DNA of 64,000 nt from Uranotaenia lowii (taxonomy: Eukaryota; Arthropoda; Insecta; Diptera; Culicidae). The stretch covers positions 189,031,127 to 189,095,126 of the forward strand of contig NC_073693.1 in the NCBI RefSeq assembly GCF_029784155.1, in the 5' to 3' direction. Every line of letters begins with the position of its first letter. Position 1 is the first letter of the stretch. The position numbers and the translations under genes were made by a program. The notes below the pieces were generated by a model. That model had not been told where the DNA came from. It saw nothing but the letters and a program-made list of their open reading frames with translations, and searched no databases. Positions 12,175 through 21,859 of the stretch are shown piece by piece.

Positions 12175-12430
12175 GTCTATGGCAACCGCTCTCCAATTTC
12201 TCGGACATCTAACATTTGCCAGATATCACTCCACTTGGTCTAACCACCTCGCTCGTTGCGCCCCTGCTCGCCTCGTTCCTACTGGATTCATACCGAGCAC
12301 CTGTTTTGCAGGACAGTTGTCCGGCATTTTCGCAACATGTCCTACCCAGCGTATCCGGCCAGCCTTCACCACCTTCTGGATACTAGGTTCGCCGTAGAGT
12401 CGCGCGAGCTAGTGGTTCATCCTTTGCCTC
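12175..12430 (-). pseudogene. RTE-type ORF2 C-terminus, degraded
   Basis: On the minus strand the translation contains GTRRAGAQRARWLDQVE, then a TGA stop, then LANVRCPRNWRAVAID. This is the C-terminal tail typical of RTE-clade ORF2 proteins, with the basic RRxGxxRxRW segment. It is nearly the same as the fragment at 27385-27590. The in-frame stop and the hAT insertion at its 3' side make it dead. The RT fragment at 12898-13160 lies upstream on the same strand and is probably part of the same original copy, separated by deletion and unalignable DNA. Confidence 0.75.
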
Positions 12431-12897
12431 TACAATCCATTCTTCAGCAGTATTATATAGAATGGGAATCCAAATTATTAATTTCTTCGTCGACAGCTAT
12501 GCGATTCGTTTGTAAAGGGCTTCAGATTAAAGATTGATTTTTCAAGTCTCGTCGGAATTATTTTCGGATCTGGATAGGATTTTTTTCATCGTCGTCCCTC
12601 TTTGTTGAAAGCAAACAACGTAAATAATATTTTCTTCTGTCTATGTTGATAAATGGTCTAACCTAGTTAATATTTCTGTGATGGAAAGTCATTTTTTTTA
12701 AATCGCCCAAGAAAAAAGTCACACAAATCAAAAGTATCGCTAAATTTTGATTTCAAATCCCTAAAAATTATAGCTGTTTTGAAAAGTTAAATATGGTTCG
12801 TTGCATTAAAATGCATATTTTTTCATAATTTGAATGCTTGTGTATTTTTAGAATAAAAAAAGTTTTTCTGATAAGTTCTTTAGATTTTCCATAAGTA
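12431..12897. other. Unassigned sequence between RTE fragments
   Basis: No RTE-like translation was recognised here; it may be decayed ORF2 or replaced DNA. Confidence 0.35.
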
Positions 12898-13160
12898 TTT
12901 TTCGGGGTCAGTCTGGTCAGCTTCCTGGAGAAGCCGTTCTCGTCCATGATTTTATATAGCTAGTCACGGTCGATTAATTAAGTCGATAAGTAGATGATGC
13001 GTAGAGACTTGGTGTTCACGGCATTTTTGGAGGATTTGCCGTAGTGTGGAGGTTAAGTCCGTCGTAGACCGCCCCTCTATGAAGCCGGCCTGAATCTGTT
13101 TGCTTGTGGCGTTAGGCGGCGGAGTAGGATTCGGGACTGTGGTAACTCTTCTTTGAAAGT
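12898..13160 (-). pseudogene. RTE-type reverse transcriptase fragment
   Basis: The minus-strand frame reads QAGFIEGRSTTDLTSTLRQI, then LQKCREHQVSTHHLLIDL, matching the conserved RTE-clade RT segment in which a QxGFRxGRSTTDQ motif precedes HLFIDFKAAYDSIDR. The catalytic FxxDxxxAYD block is broken, and past the break the frame resumes as YKIMDENGFSRKL. It covers only about 85 residues of RT and has at least one frameshift, so it is a relic. It faces the same way as the RTE tail at 12175-12430. Confidence 0.75.
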
Positions 13161-13469
13161 GCCGTTTACAAAACGTTTCAATGTAAACAAGTGACGTCAT
13201 TACTATCTTCGAATAGCGAGCCAAGCAAAAAGTTTTGCGCGTGTAAGATAATGCTGCATACACCGAGGATCACTAGATGGATAGTAATGACGACATTATC
13301 GGGAAGATATCACCTTATTATATTGTACACCGTGACCTACCCAAGCAACCAAAAGTCTCATATGTACTTAAACTCGTTCCTCCAAAGTTCGAATTTCGCT
13401 GAACAAAGGTTTCAAAGGGAATTGGTACCGAATTTCTCGAATGTGAGCATGAAAGTTACAAAAGTTTCC

Positions 13470-13885
13470 TCAAATAGCCTTCTATGGACTTGAAGTTCCA
13501 AAAAGTTCCTCAAATAGCCTTTTTTGTGTCAATCGCATCCATACAGTATAAAATTTACAAATTAGGTCTCAAATAGCCTTCTGTGGACTTCAAGTTTAAA
13601 GAAGTTCCTCAAAAAACCTCCAGCGAACTTCAAGCTCCAAGAAGTTTCTCAATTACCCTATGTTGTGACATGTCAATAGCATCCACACGGTATAAAAGTT
13701 ACAAATTAGGTCTCGAATAGCCTTCTGATAACTTCAAGTTCCAAGAAGTTCCTCAAATAGCCTTTTCTGTGACATGTCAATCGCATCATTCAGAATAAAA
13801 GTTACAAATTGGGTCTCAAATAGCCTTCTATGGACTCGAAGTTCCAAAATGTTCCTCATATAGCCTTCTTTGAGACATGTCCACC
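13470..13885. repeat. Degenerate tandem repeat, ~103-145-bp units
   Basis: The motif CTCAAATAGCCTTCT recurs at about 13470, 13511, 13568, 13713, 13753, 13816 and 13856, alternating with TGTGACATGTCAATCGCATC at about 13665 and 13770. The higher-order period is roughly 103-145 bp with internal half-units of about 41 and 60 bp. The array is part of the TIR element. Confidence 0.8.
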
Positions 13886-14343
13886 ATTTCATGAATATGT
13901 AATGTGAACGAACATCACAAAAGGGCATATAATAAATAAATCATTTTTTGGAGCTTGGAAATTGTTGAAATGTATAATTTATATTGTAACTTCAACTCAG
14001 AACAAAAAAAAGAGTAAATACTTTGACTTTATAAAATTTCGTACAACTGTATTTACTAACCACGAATTTATCACACATTGACAGTCAGTTGAAGCAATTC
14101 ATTATTTATATATCAAGATAAAATCCAGAATTTGTATAATTTTATGCTGAACAGTTATAAACATGGAATTTAATTTTTTTTTAAACCGATGTTATTTTAA
14201 CGGATGATTGATTTATATGCCGTTTCGTAATGATTCTTAGTAATAATCAACATGCGTCTTTGCTGCTGGCCGCTGGCTGCCTTTGCGGGTATTCTAGGAA
14301 GCTAGAACCACTTCGAATTTTAGCTGCCGGTAAGGCAACATCT

Positions 14344-14412
14344 AGGCGTGGCGTCGTGGCAGCGTTTTCGGCTATCATCTCGGAGAATCGGGTTCAAATC
14401 TGGTACCAGTAC
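14344..14412 (+). other. tRNA-like module (A box, B box)
   Basis: GGCGTGGCGTCGTGGCAGCG resembles an RNA polymerase III A box region and CGGGTTCAAATC, about 35 bp further on, resembles a B box. The same preceding word ACATCTAGGCGTGG occurs at 21549. Such heads are typical of tRNA-derived SINEs. Here the module sits inside a TIR-bounded element. Folding as a functional tRNA looks poor, so it is not called a tRNA gene. Confidence 0.55.
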
Positions 14413-15217
14413 TAATTTTTTCGATTAGGTTGTTTGATTGCTTGAGTAAAGCAAATCAAATAATTGTGTAGCAGAACTGGCGTGCGTGCTGGCGTGTATC
14501 GAACAAAGTTAAAAACAAAGCAATTAAGTAAGATCAATTGAGGGAGGTGATGGGAGGAATAAAGATGGATGCCGAGAAACCGGCAGCACCACATGGGCTT
14601 GGTGGTGACCAAAGTAAGAGAGGAGAGGAAAATTATTTTTTTTTGTTTTCGCTGATTAAGCGTTTACTTGTGGGCTGATTAGAAGGCCGTTCAAATCTGT
14701 CTTGGAACTTCAAAGTTTCAATAAGAACTTAAATTTCGGGCTGAATAAAAGGAATTTTAGCACATTGATTATGCTGATTAAGCTGTGTTCGACCTTTTTA
14801 ACGAGACTTTTGGTTGCTTGGGTATCCTCTTCAAATTTGGATCAGAGAATCATTATCATTCACCAATCTAATCCCGTCAATTGACTCTCCTTTTCTCTCT
14901 CTCTTCTCTTTTTTTCGTTTGAAAGCTGTTCTGAAAACCTTATATTAATTCTAGAGCAAACTTTCTGAAATCTCGCGAGCACACACAAGAGACAGTGAGC
15001 ATTGCGCCTTTGTTCTCTTTTCTCTCCCAGCCGCGACGAGCTGCGTACCGTGTACGGACGAGAAAAAAATTAGCCGAGTGAGACGTGTATTAAGGCATTA
15101 GGATTTCTGTTGCGATGCGAAAATCGGTTGCTCGTCCCTTGTTACGTTGTGCGAGGTACATGAGATACATGTACATGCGACAGCTCGTGCGCATTTTCTC
15201 GCGAGACGTCTCGTGTA

Positions 15218-16290
15218 GGGGAAAACTGTACAAGACGCACCAGTTAAGCATAATTTGCTTTTTACAGCGATACCAATCATTTAAGAACCAAGTTGAAAGT
15301 TGATGACGATTCAGGGATCAGATTTACGTATTATCGTAGAGAAAAAGTATGATGAAAACACGATTTTGACTGTATTTTTGAAAAAAACTAAAACAGCCAG
15401 AAAACAAACCGCGGGGTAGAACGCCAAAGCTAGTGGACAGAACGCACCAAACATGAAGGGTGGTAAGAAATGGAACAACGATTATACGGAATGTAATTAT
15501 TGAAACATCAAATGTTTGATTACATGTTCATCGTATTTTTGTAAACTAACTATTCTTTGGCTAAAAATCATTAAGTATTGCTAAACTCTACGAAAATTGC
15601 GCTTTTCAAAATACACTTTTTAATACCCTTATTTATAAAACGCCTTAAAGTAGGCAATGAAATTCAATTTTTTAGACTGATATAGTGATATCGCGGCAAA
15701 CATGGCGGCCGATAATTTTTTCGAGTCGAAATTGGTGCACCGTTTTAACTCAAACAAGGACGAAATTTGTTATAATTATGCATTGTTATCGTAATTTGGG
15801 AGTCAGCAAATAATAAGAATGGCATTTTGTTTTGATATTCGGGTTTTCTCAAAAGTTAACAGCATTCCAAATGTGAGCGTAAAACACGTGGTCTTGTGGG
15901 CATTCTGCCCCAGTTTCCGTATGAACGATTTTTGATAAAATTTTGTAGGAAGTTAATAAAATACAACAAAAATTTTATAGTCTTCCGAAAGTGCACATGA
16001 GTGGATAAACGATAAGCTGTAGTTTTATCAGATTGCGCAGGCTGTTTTACCATAAAACCTTATTTGTTACTTATAAAAAATAACAAGTTTCACGCTGATT
16101 CCATTAATTCTTCTGTTTCTAAGAGCTGAAGTAGTTTTTGTGAACTTTTCATCAATTGAATGATGAAAAAGCTTGTTTGCTGCAATATAAATGAAGAAAA
16201 ACACAATTCGAAGCCGTTGTTTAGTGTATATTTGAGAAATAATGGCATCGGCCATCTGACCCCGCTGGTGCGTCTTGTACAGTTTTACCC
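15218..16290. mobile_element. TA-type MITE nested in the hAT element
   Basis: The left end GGGGAAAACTGTACAAGACG and the complemented right end GGGTAAAACTGTACAAGACG, both continuing CACCAG, form a 26-bp TIR with one mismatch. TA flanks at 15216-15217 and 16291-16292. The 1.07-kb interior is non-coding. The near-perfect TIR indicates a fairly recent insertion. Confidence 0.85.
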
Positions 16291-16292
16291 TA

Positions 16293-17330
16293 CTTTTCTC
16301 GTTTAGTAGAAAATTTGATTCTGTTCGCGGCGCTGCGTTTAAAGCCACGGCTTGCTCGTCAAACTGGTTAAACCAAAAGGTCGATGTCGTGTGGCGCATG
16401 GCAAACAATCAATGCATCTGACGGTGACATCCAACAGATGCCGCTGCCCTGCAGCTGATAGTAAAGAGAATTTTATAGTGTGAGATGAATCAGAAAAACG
16501 AAAATATTTTCAAAATACTCAGCTTTTTTGGAAATATGAGATTTCAAAAAGCCCTAATGCATTTCAAGATAGTTTACAACCAGCCCCATATAAACGAAAG
16601 CTGCTCGCTATCTAGTGCGAAGTTTTTATTATATTTTTGTGCTGTCTTAGATATTTGATTGAAGGGTTCTAACGATATACAGTTGTCCGAGAAGCAATCG
16701 TAGCGTATTTTAATCTGATTATCCAACATAGTTTTAAGTTCACTCATAAAAAAACGTCTTTCACTTGGTGTCATTGTAAATATTTATCAGTAATGACAAT
16801 AAAGAGCCATGATCCTGAATCGACTTTTAATTTAAATAACAACTTAGCGCTAATTATTTTCTCTGGCCTTCTATTCATTCATTCAATTCTTCTCACTCAG
16901 CATAAGAAACATGTCATTAAACGTGTTTAAAAAACCGTGGTGCTTAACTGATTTAAAAAAAAACTATAAATCACTGGTTTTACTAAAAATACTCGCTTGT
17001 TCACCAAATTCATTTTCTGTCATCCTCCAACAGCATAGTGCTAGGTTCAGACAACAGCGTTGTCGTAATATAGGAAAACTTGATGAAATAGTAATGAATC
17101 CAATGTACACTGAAAATCATGCATTATTTTAAACACGATTCATGCTATGTGATGTTGACTGTATTCTTTACGCAGTATTGCATGAGGTTGAATTGCAAGT
17201 GTATTTTTCGGATTTCATAGAAAAATAGTTATTTGCTCGAATTGATAAATGCGAAATTCATTTATTTTATTTCAGTCAAACAATAACTGCAGAAACAAGT
17301 ACAAAAATATCCATGTTAAAATCAAATTTA
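16293..17330. other. Interior of the hAT element without recognisable coding sequence
   Basis: This lies 3' of the transposase relic within the candidate hAT boundaries. No domain was recognised in its short frames. Confidence 0.4.
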
Positions 17331-17350
17331 GGGGGGGGGGGGGGGGGGGG
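17331..17350. repeat. G20 homopolymer
   Basis: Twenty consecutive G residues (C on the minus strand) in an AT-rich context. Length in the real genome is uncertain because long mononucleotide runs are error-prone in sequencing. Confidence 0.9.
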
Positions 17351-17470
17351 ATTCAATTTAACATCATTTATTCAAACTGTTGAACAATTAAGAATTCATT
17401 ACTTTTACTTTGTAAGTAGTTGAAAATAATAAAATGTAAATACAAAAACAAAATGAGTCAAATTTTCTTT

Positions 17471-18650
17471 TCAGGTTTTACAAAAATCAACTTTCTTTAG
17501 CAGTTCCTGGTTGAGTCGAATAAACAAAATGTTCTGTAGATTTTCCTCGCCAAGCAACGTCCGATGTTTAGTCAGGATTAGGGCCAATTGACTAAACGAG
17601 CGCTCCACGCTGACCTGAGTGCATGGTATAGCCAGAATAGCCGCATCTAACTTATACAATTCTGGTTTTGAGTTTTTGAGGGCGTACCACCATTCTAGGA
17701 TCGATTGTTCTTGCTTCCGCAGAACTTTCACCATCTTCCGTATCTCCGTAAGCTTTTCTTTTATATTGGCCTCTTTTAGGGTATCACTTACTGCTAATTG
17801 CAGCGTGTGTTCGGCACAGCGTACACCTTTCAGGATGGGTTCAATCTGGGTCTTCGTGGGTTTCCACTTCATTTCCACCATCATCGTCATTCTCGTTATC
17901 ATTGACCTCGCCAAACAAACCGGAATCGTTCAAATCCAGTTCTTGGGTCATCCTGAGGCGGTCAATAGTAGCTCGCATATTTGTTGCGTTATCCGTCGTT
18001 ACGGTCAGCAGTCAGCGGATGCCTATCCCATAGGGGTCCAAAAGTTTCAGCACCTCTTCTGTCAAGTTTAGAGCTGTATGCCGGTCGTGTAGCTCAATAA
18101 TTTTCAGTGTACGAATTTTAATTATCTTTTTGTCGACGAATTGTATATTGACACCCAGGAACTCGCGCTCCATCCGGGTGGCCGCGTCTATTTTGAGGCA
18201 GATCAATTTGTTGGCAATTTCGGACTTTATTATAAGCTGTATTTGGGCCGCCACCTTCGTAAGAACTCCACGAATTGAGTCCGGATCCAAATGCTTCAGT
18301 TTTAGACCTTCCTCGATGGGTCTGGCAATCCGTTGAAAAGCGGGATACTTCAGCAGATTGAGAGGCAGACCGTTAACCGTAATCAGCTCGACTATCGATG
18401 AAGTAAACGTTTTTTGGTCCATTCTCACCTCAATCTTGGCAAGTTTCCTGGAGGGACCAGGCTCTGGTTCCCCATCCTCCTCCAGAAGTCCATGTTGCCT
18501 GGCAAAATCCTTGTGGAGCGTTTTATAATGTCGATGGTAGCTGAACTTTCGTAGATCTGTTATTTTTTTATTGCACAGCAAGCAAATGGCAACTTTTGCT
18601 GCAATGTTTATATTAAACAATTCGTCATCATTTATGATTTTATGCGCCAT
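17471..18650 (-). pseudogene. hAT transposase with BED zinc finger, frameshifted and internally deleted
   Basis: From the start at 18650 the frame encodes a BED-type finger (CLLC at about residues 22-25, followed by an HRHYKTLH block) and an acidic linker. After a region leading to LDPYGIGI the frame meets an in-frame TGA near 18012. The same frame continues with VTTDNATNM, the hAT block around a catalytic Asp. A frameshift near 17900 then moves reading to RCAEHTLQLAV, another conserved hAT block. The C-terminal dimerisation segment (PCTQVSVERSFSQLALI, 17540-17640) follows. Most of the ~250 residues expected between the last two blocks are missing. It once bound element ends in the nucleus and catalysed cut-and-paste transposition; this copy cannot. 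Confidence 0.85.
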
Positions 18651-18987
18651 TTTTCAAGAGAAAATCACTGATCACTACAAAAAAAAAACAACTTCTTTCT
18701 ACAGAACGAATGTTGCACTGATTTATTCCGTTTGCTTTGCACGTCTCACGTGCATTGTCTCGCGAGCTCTCTCGTGTACATCCAGTACACAGAGCTCGCT
18801 CGTGTCAGAAAGAGACGATATATTCCTGAACGCATCGCATTATTTTCCGAATGAGAAGAAAACAAGCAAGCAACAAATCTCATGTGACATGCACAGTCGC
18901 AACGCTTGCGAATAAAAAAGCTGTGAGCGAGAGCAAACATTTTCTCGTCACACGAAAAAGCAGCGCGCGTACAGAAAGACTGTTCTA

Positions 18988-20120
18988 GAGTTTGTTTTGA
19001 TTAGGTCGTATGAGCCACTTTTAATTCTTATTTCGGGAATACTGGTCTAATTCATCTGTAAATTTTAAAGTCAAAGTAGAACTGTGAGGAGAACATGTTG
19101 ATGTACTTGAAACTTGCATTAGTTGAGTAATGAGTTATTATCAATGAAAATGTACTTACGACTCAAGAGAATAATGAGATGAAATAAAAAAGAACAAACA
19201 TATTTCAAAAACCTAAGGATTGAGCATTTGAACAGACCTGTTCTGAGTCACGATACATACTTTTTAGTATTTGAAAGAAAAAGAGAAATAAATCTCTCTC
19301 TGGTTCATAGCCTTGAGCCGAGAGTGTAAGGAATTTTCAATTCAACGGCAACGGCATTCGGGTTAGGACTTTTGTCTAGAACGGATGTTCGAGCAAGTTT
19401 GAGTTCAGTAAATAACTCATAATAGAAAAATTAAATAAAATCCACTACAACGACCTGTTGCATTTTCCATTTGGTGCAAACGTCCTTCACTTCAATCGAT
19501 AAGTTTGATTGAAAAATCTTATTCCTTGAGCCCGAATCTTTGCTATTTTCTTTCAGAGTTGCTTGAAGAAATGTTTTAACAAGATATCTCCAATGAATAC
19601 GTAGAAATTACCGCTGAAGCGCATCCGAATTTATGTCTTTGTGAGACTCACCATTTGATATTTACCTGGAACTTCCAGACTGGAAGTTTCCGGTCATCAT
19701 TGGCCGTTCCACGAGTGCAAAAAGATATCCAGCGCTTTTCATTATTTTAGCTGCCTCTGTAAATTACAAAATAATACTGGTTATTCACATAATGAAAAAT
19801 TAAGCTTCGTTGTACACACTCAACAACAATTTGGAGCCATTAATCATGGATGCTTAACATCGTACAAACCAACCCGCCGAAATGTTTTTTTTTGTGACCA
19901 GTTGCATCACGGCAATACACGGCAACGCAAAACGACGCAATAACACTCGAAAATGAGAAAGTCATCATACGTCCTGAATTCAAATCAACTAAATAAAGTT
20001 ATTCATTGATCAAATGAAAACCAGTTTCTACCTAACAAGGAATGTATCTTTATCAATCATTTGCCGTCAATAACTTAGTTTTGGTCATGTTGGTTCATAC
20101 GACCTAATCAAAACAAACTC
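18988..20120. mobile_element. MITE with ~30-bp TIRs abutting the hAT end
   Basis: GAGTTTGTTTTGATTAGGTC then GTATGAGCCA at the left is matched inverted by TGGTTCATAC then GACCTAATCAAAACAAACTC at the right. TA occurs on both sides (18986-18987 and 20121-20122) inside TCTAGA contexts. The interior is AT-rich and non-coding. Its left boundary coincides with the last base of the candidate hAT TIR, so it probably inserted at the hAT terminus. Confidence 0.75.
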
Positions 20121-20129
20121 TAGAATTAT

Positions 20130-20990
20130 TTTAATTAAATTCTTTCTCCTAACTAACACAGGGACAACACTTTGTAGGCGGCATTGAGGACAGTAGTTCT
20201 CACAGTCCAATTTGTCGATAGAACTTTCGGGTTTCCTGGGAACAATGCAACTACTACAGCTCCTTGAGCTCCTCTTCCTCCAGGCGGCGCTTTTTCTCCT
20301 TCGCCCATTAGTCCCTACACTCCTGGCGAACCAGTTGTTCTGACGTGTTCGTTCCATATGCCCGATGACGTTCTCCGCAACGTTGTTGATGCCTGTCTTG
20401 ATGCGCGCAGTCTGCTGCGACCTCAGGCTTCAGTCATGCGATATTTAATCGAGGCAGGCGTCAGTCGCGTATGTTGTTCACTACGGAGAGTTCTGGGCGT
20501 ATCTGCACCATTAACAGGTCTGACTCGATGTTGGCGCCCCAACAGAATGTGACACCGATGAAGTCCGAGAAGTGTCGATCTGTAATTGCGTTTGGTACGG
20601 GGATCTCCAGGAGTACTTGTGTGGAAGGCGAAGCTGGCAATAGGTACTTCGTACGGTCATTCGTTTGGAGGCGGTGAAATATATGAGCTGTAGGCCGTTT
20701 TCGTTGGTCAGCTCGTGCGCGCTGAACCTTTCAATTGTCGGTTTGGATTCCTCCTCCTGGCCGACCATAGCGTTAAAACTACGATGGCGATCTTGATATC
20801 ATGTTTTGAACAGCGGTAGAATTCGTCTTACTTCCGAGGTGAGGGCTGTGCACGTTTATGATGCTGATGTTGAAGAAGTGGCCCTTGATTCTCAACCGGC
20901 ACACGTGGGTCGATCGGCCACCACCCGATCACGCGCTCTTGCATCTTCCCCATCACTATGAAAGCTGCTCCAACGCGTATAAAATTGTTC
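20130..20990 (-). pseudogene. RTE-type ORF2 fragment: endonuclease, linker and start of RT
   Basis: Minus-strand translations in several frames give FIVMGKMQERVIGWWPIDPR, then RLRIKGHFFNISIINVHSPH, then ERFSAHELTNENGLQL, all parts of the APE-type endonuclease of RTE-clade retrotransposons. Downstream IKTGINNVAENVIG and TTVLNAAYKVLSL recall the linker and the early RT domain (ITVLNxxYKVLS). The catalytic GDxN block is destroyed and several frameshifts and a deletion are present. Originally it encoded target-DNA nicking and reverse transcription. The fragment ends against the MITE boundary at 20121. Confidence 0.75.
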
Positions 20991-21235
20991 CAGCTTGTCA
21001 TATGTTTACTGATTTTGTATGGGAAAAGGCATTCTGTTTAATAAATCAATCTCTTTAAAAAAACTACTTGTGAGTTGAACCAGTTCAAAGTATGTTTTGA
21101 ACTGAATTTTGAAAAAAAGTCTTTGGGTAAAGTCTTTCAATGAAATGAATACCCAAGCAACCAAAATTCACTTATTTACTTGAATATAGGCATTGGAAGT
21201 TACATTTTGGCTGACAAAGAGAATAAACTGCCTAA

Positions 21236-21500
21236 TTTCCGTAAGTGAACTTTATGTACTCATTAATGAACTTGAAAGTTGCAAAAGTGATTAATATGTA
21301 CGTTGTATGTGACTTGTTTTGCCAAATTCCCATGAGTGAACTATATGTACTCATTAACGAACTTGAAAGCTACAAAAGTGATCTATGCGTACGTTATACG
21401 GGACTAAGTCACATAAAGGGCACACAAGTGCTCAATACGGGATTTGGTAAGTCACATAAAGGGCACAAAAGTGTTCAAAACGGGATTTGGTAATTCACAA
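21236..21500. repeat. Two adjacent short tandem repeats
   Basis: The word AGTGAACT(T/A)TATGTACTCAT with its following ~80 bp occurs twice (about 21244 and 21334), then TAAGTCACATAAAGGGCACA occurs at about 21405 and 21449 with a third weaker unit at about 21492. Periods are about 90 and 43 bp. Confidence 0.8.
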
Positions 21501-21548
21501 AAAGTGCGTTGAAGTGCTTTCAAAATTAAATCACCACTTCAAGTTTTG

Positions 21549-21632
21549 GTTTCAGTTAGAACAACATCTAGGCGTGGTCTTGTGGTAGCGTGTTCGATTC
21601 TCACCACGAAGGTCGGGGTTTGATCCCCAAGC
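21549..21632 (+). other. tRNA-like module (A box, B box)
   Basis: GGCGTGGTCTTGTGGTAGCG resembles a tRNA D-arm/A box, and GGGGTTTGATCCCC resembles a T-arm/B box. A short T run follows. It is the best-preserved of the tRNA-like modules in the window and shares ACATCTAGGCGTGG with the one at 14344. It is probably SINE-derived rather than a functional tRNA, since a clear acceptor stem was not found. Confidence 0.6.
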
Positions 21633-21859
21633 CGGGCAAGTTTTTTTTTCAATAAGTGATTTAGTAATTGAGTGACCATTCTGATGGGATATATGTAGGA
21701 AATGTAGAAAAGAAGCAATTGAGCAATTTGTCGAGTTTGGAATCCGGCGCGTGGCATCATGGCGGAACCAGTACAGAACACAGTAAATAATCAAGGCTGA
21801 GTAAGCGTTTTTGTACCTGTTTTATGGGACTTTTGGATGCTTGAGTTGTCGTTAAGTCA

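Larger units (their letters stand above)
13340..14822. mobile_element. TIR element with tandem repeats and a tRNA-like module (copy 1)
   Basis: The left end CCCAAGCAACCAAAAGTCTC is repeated perfectly inverted at the right end (GAGACTTTTGGTTGCTTGGG), with TA at 13338-13339 and 14823-14824. Between the TIRs lie a tandem array (13470-13885), AT-rich DNA, a tRNA-like segment with A- and B-box motifs (14344-14412), and a 3' part with GCTGATTA motifs. The copy at 21152-21850 has the same TIRs and the same order of parts, although its tandem repeats have a different sequence. The DNA at 54.6-55.7 kb looks like a third, partial member. No protein is encoded. Confidence 0.75.
14952..18987 (-). mobile_element. 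Decayed autonomous-type hAT element
   Basis: A hAT transposase relic on the minus strand (17471-18650) lies between candidate TIRs: TAGAGCAAACTTTCTG at 14952 and, complemented, TAGAACAGTCTTTCTG ending at 18987 (13 of 16 identical). Subterminal CTCGCGAG palindromes occur near both ends (about 14971, 15198 and 18757), a pattern known for hAT transposase binding regions. An 8-bp target duplication is not visible; the right flank has been disturbed by another MITE that starts at 18988. A TA-type MITE (15218-16290) has inserted into its left part. Confidence 0.55.
21152..21850. mobile_element. TIR element with tandem repeats and a tRNA-like module (copy 2)
   Basis: The left end CCCAAGCAACCAAAATTCAC (TA at 21150-21151) matches the tip of the element at 13340. 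The right end, GGGACTTTTGGATGCTTGAG near 21826-21845, is a slightly decayed inverted copy. Inside are two different tandem repeat sets (21236-21500), a tRNA-like module (21549-21632) and a GCTGAGTAAGCG-containing 3' part. The order TIR, tandem repeats, tRNA-like, TIR is the same as in copy 1. No protein is encoded. Confidence 0.7.

Noticed and set aside
14944..14951. 8-bp duplication for the decayed hAT element
   Set aside because: The left flank ATTAATTC is not directly repeated at the right edge, even after removal of the abutting MITE.
17619..18336. Plus-strand frames over the hAT transposase
   Set aside because: Antisense shadows of the transposase pseudogene.
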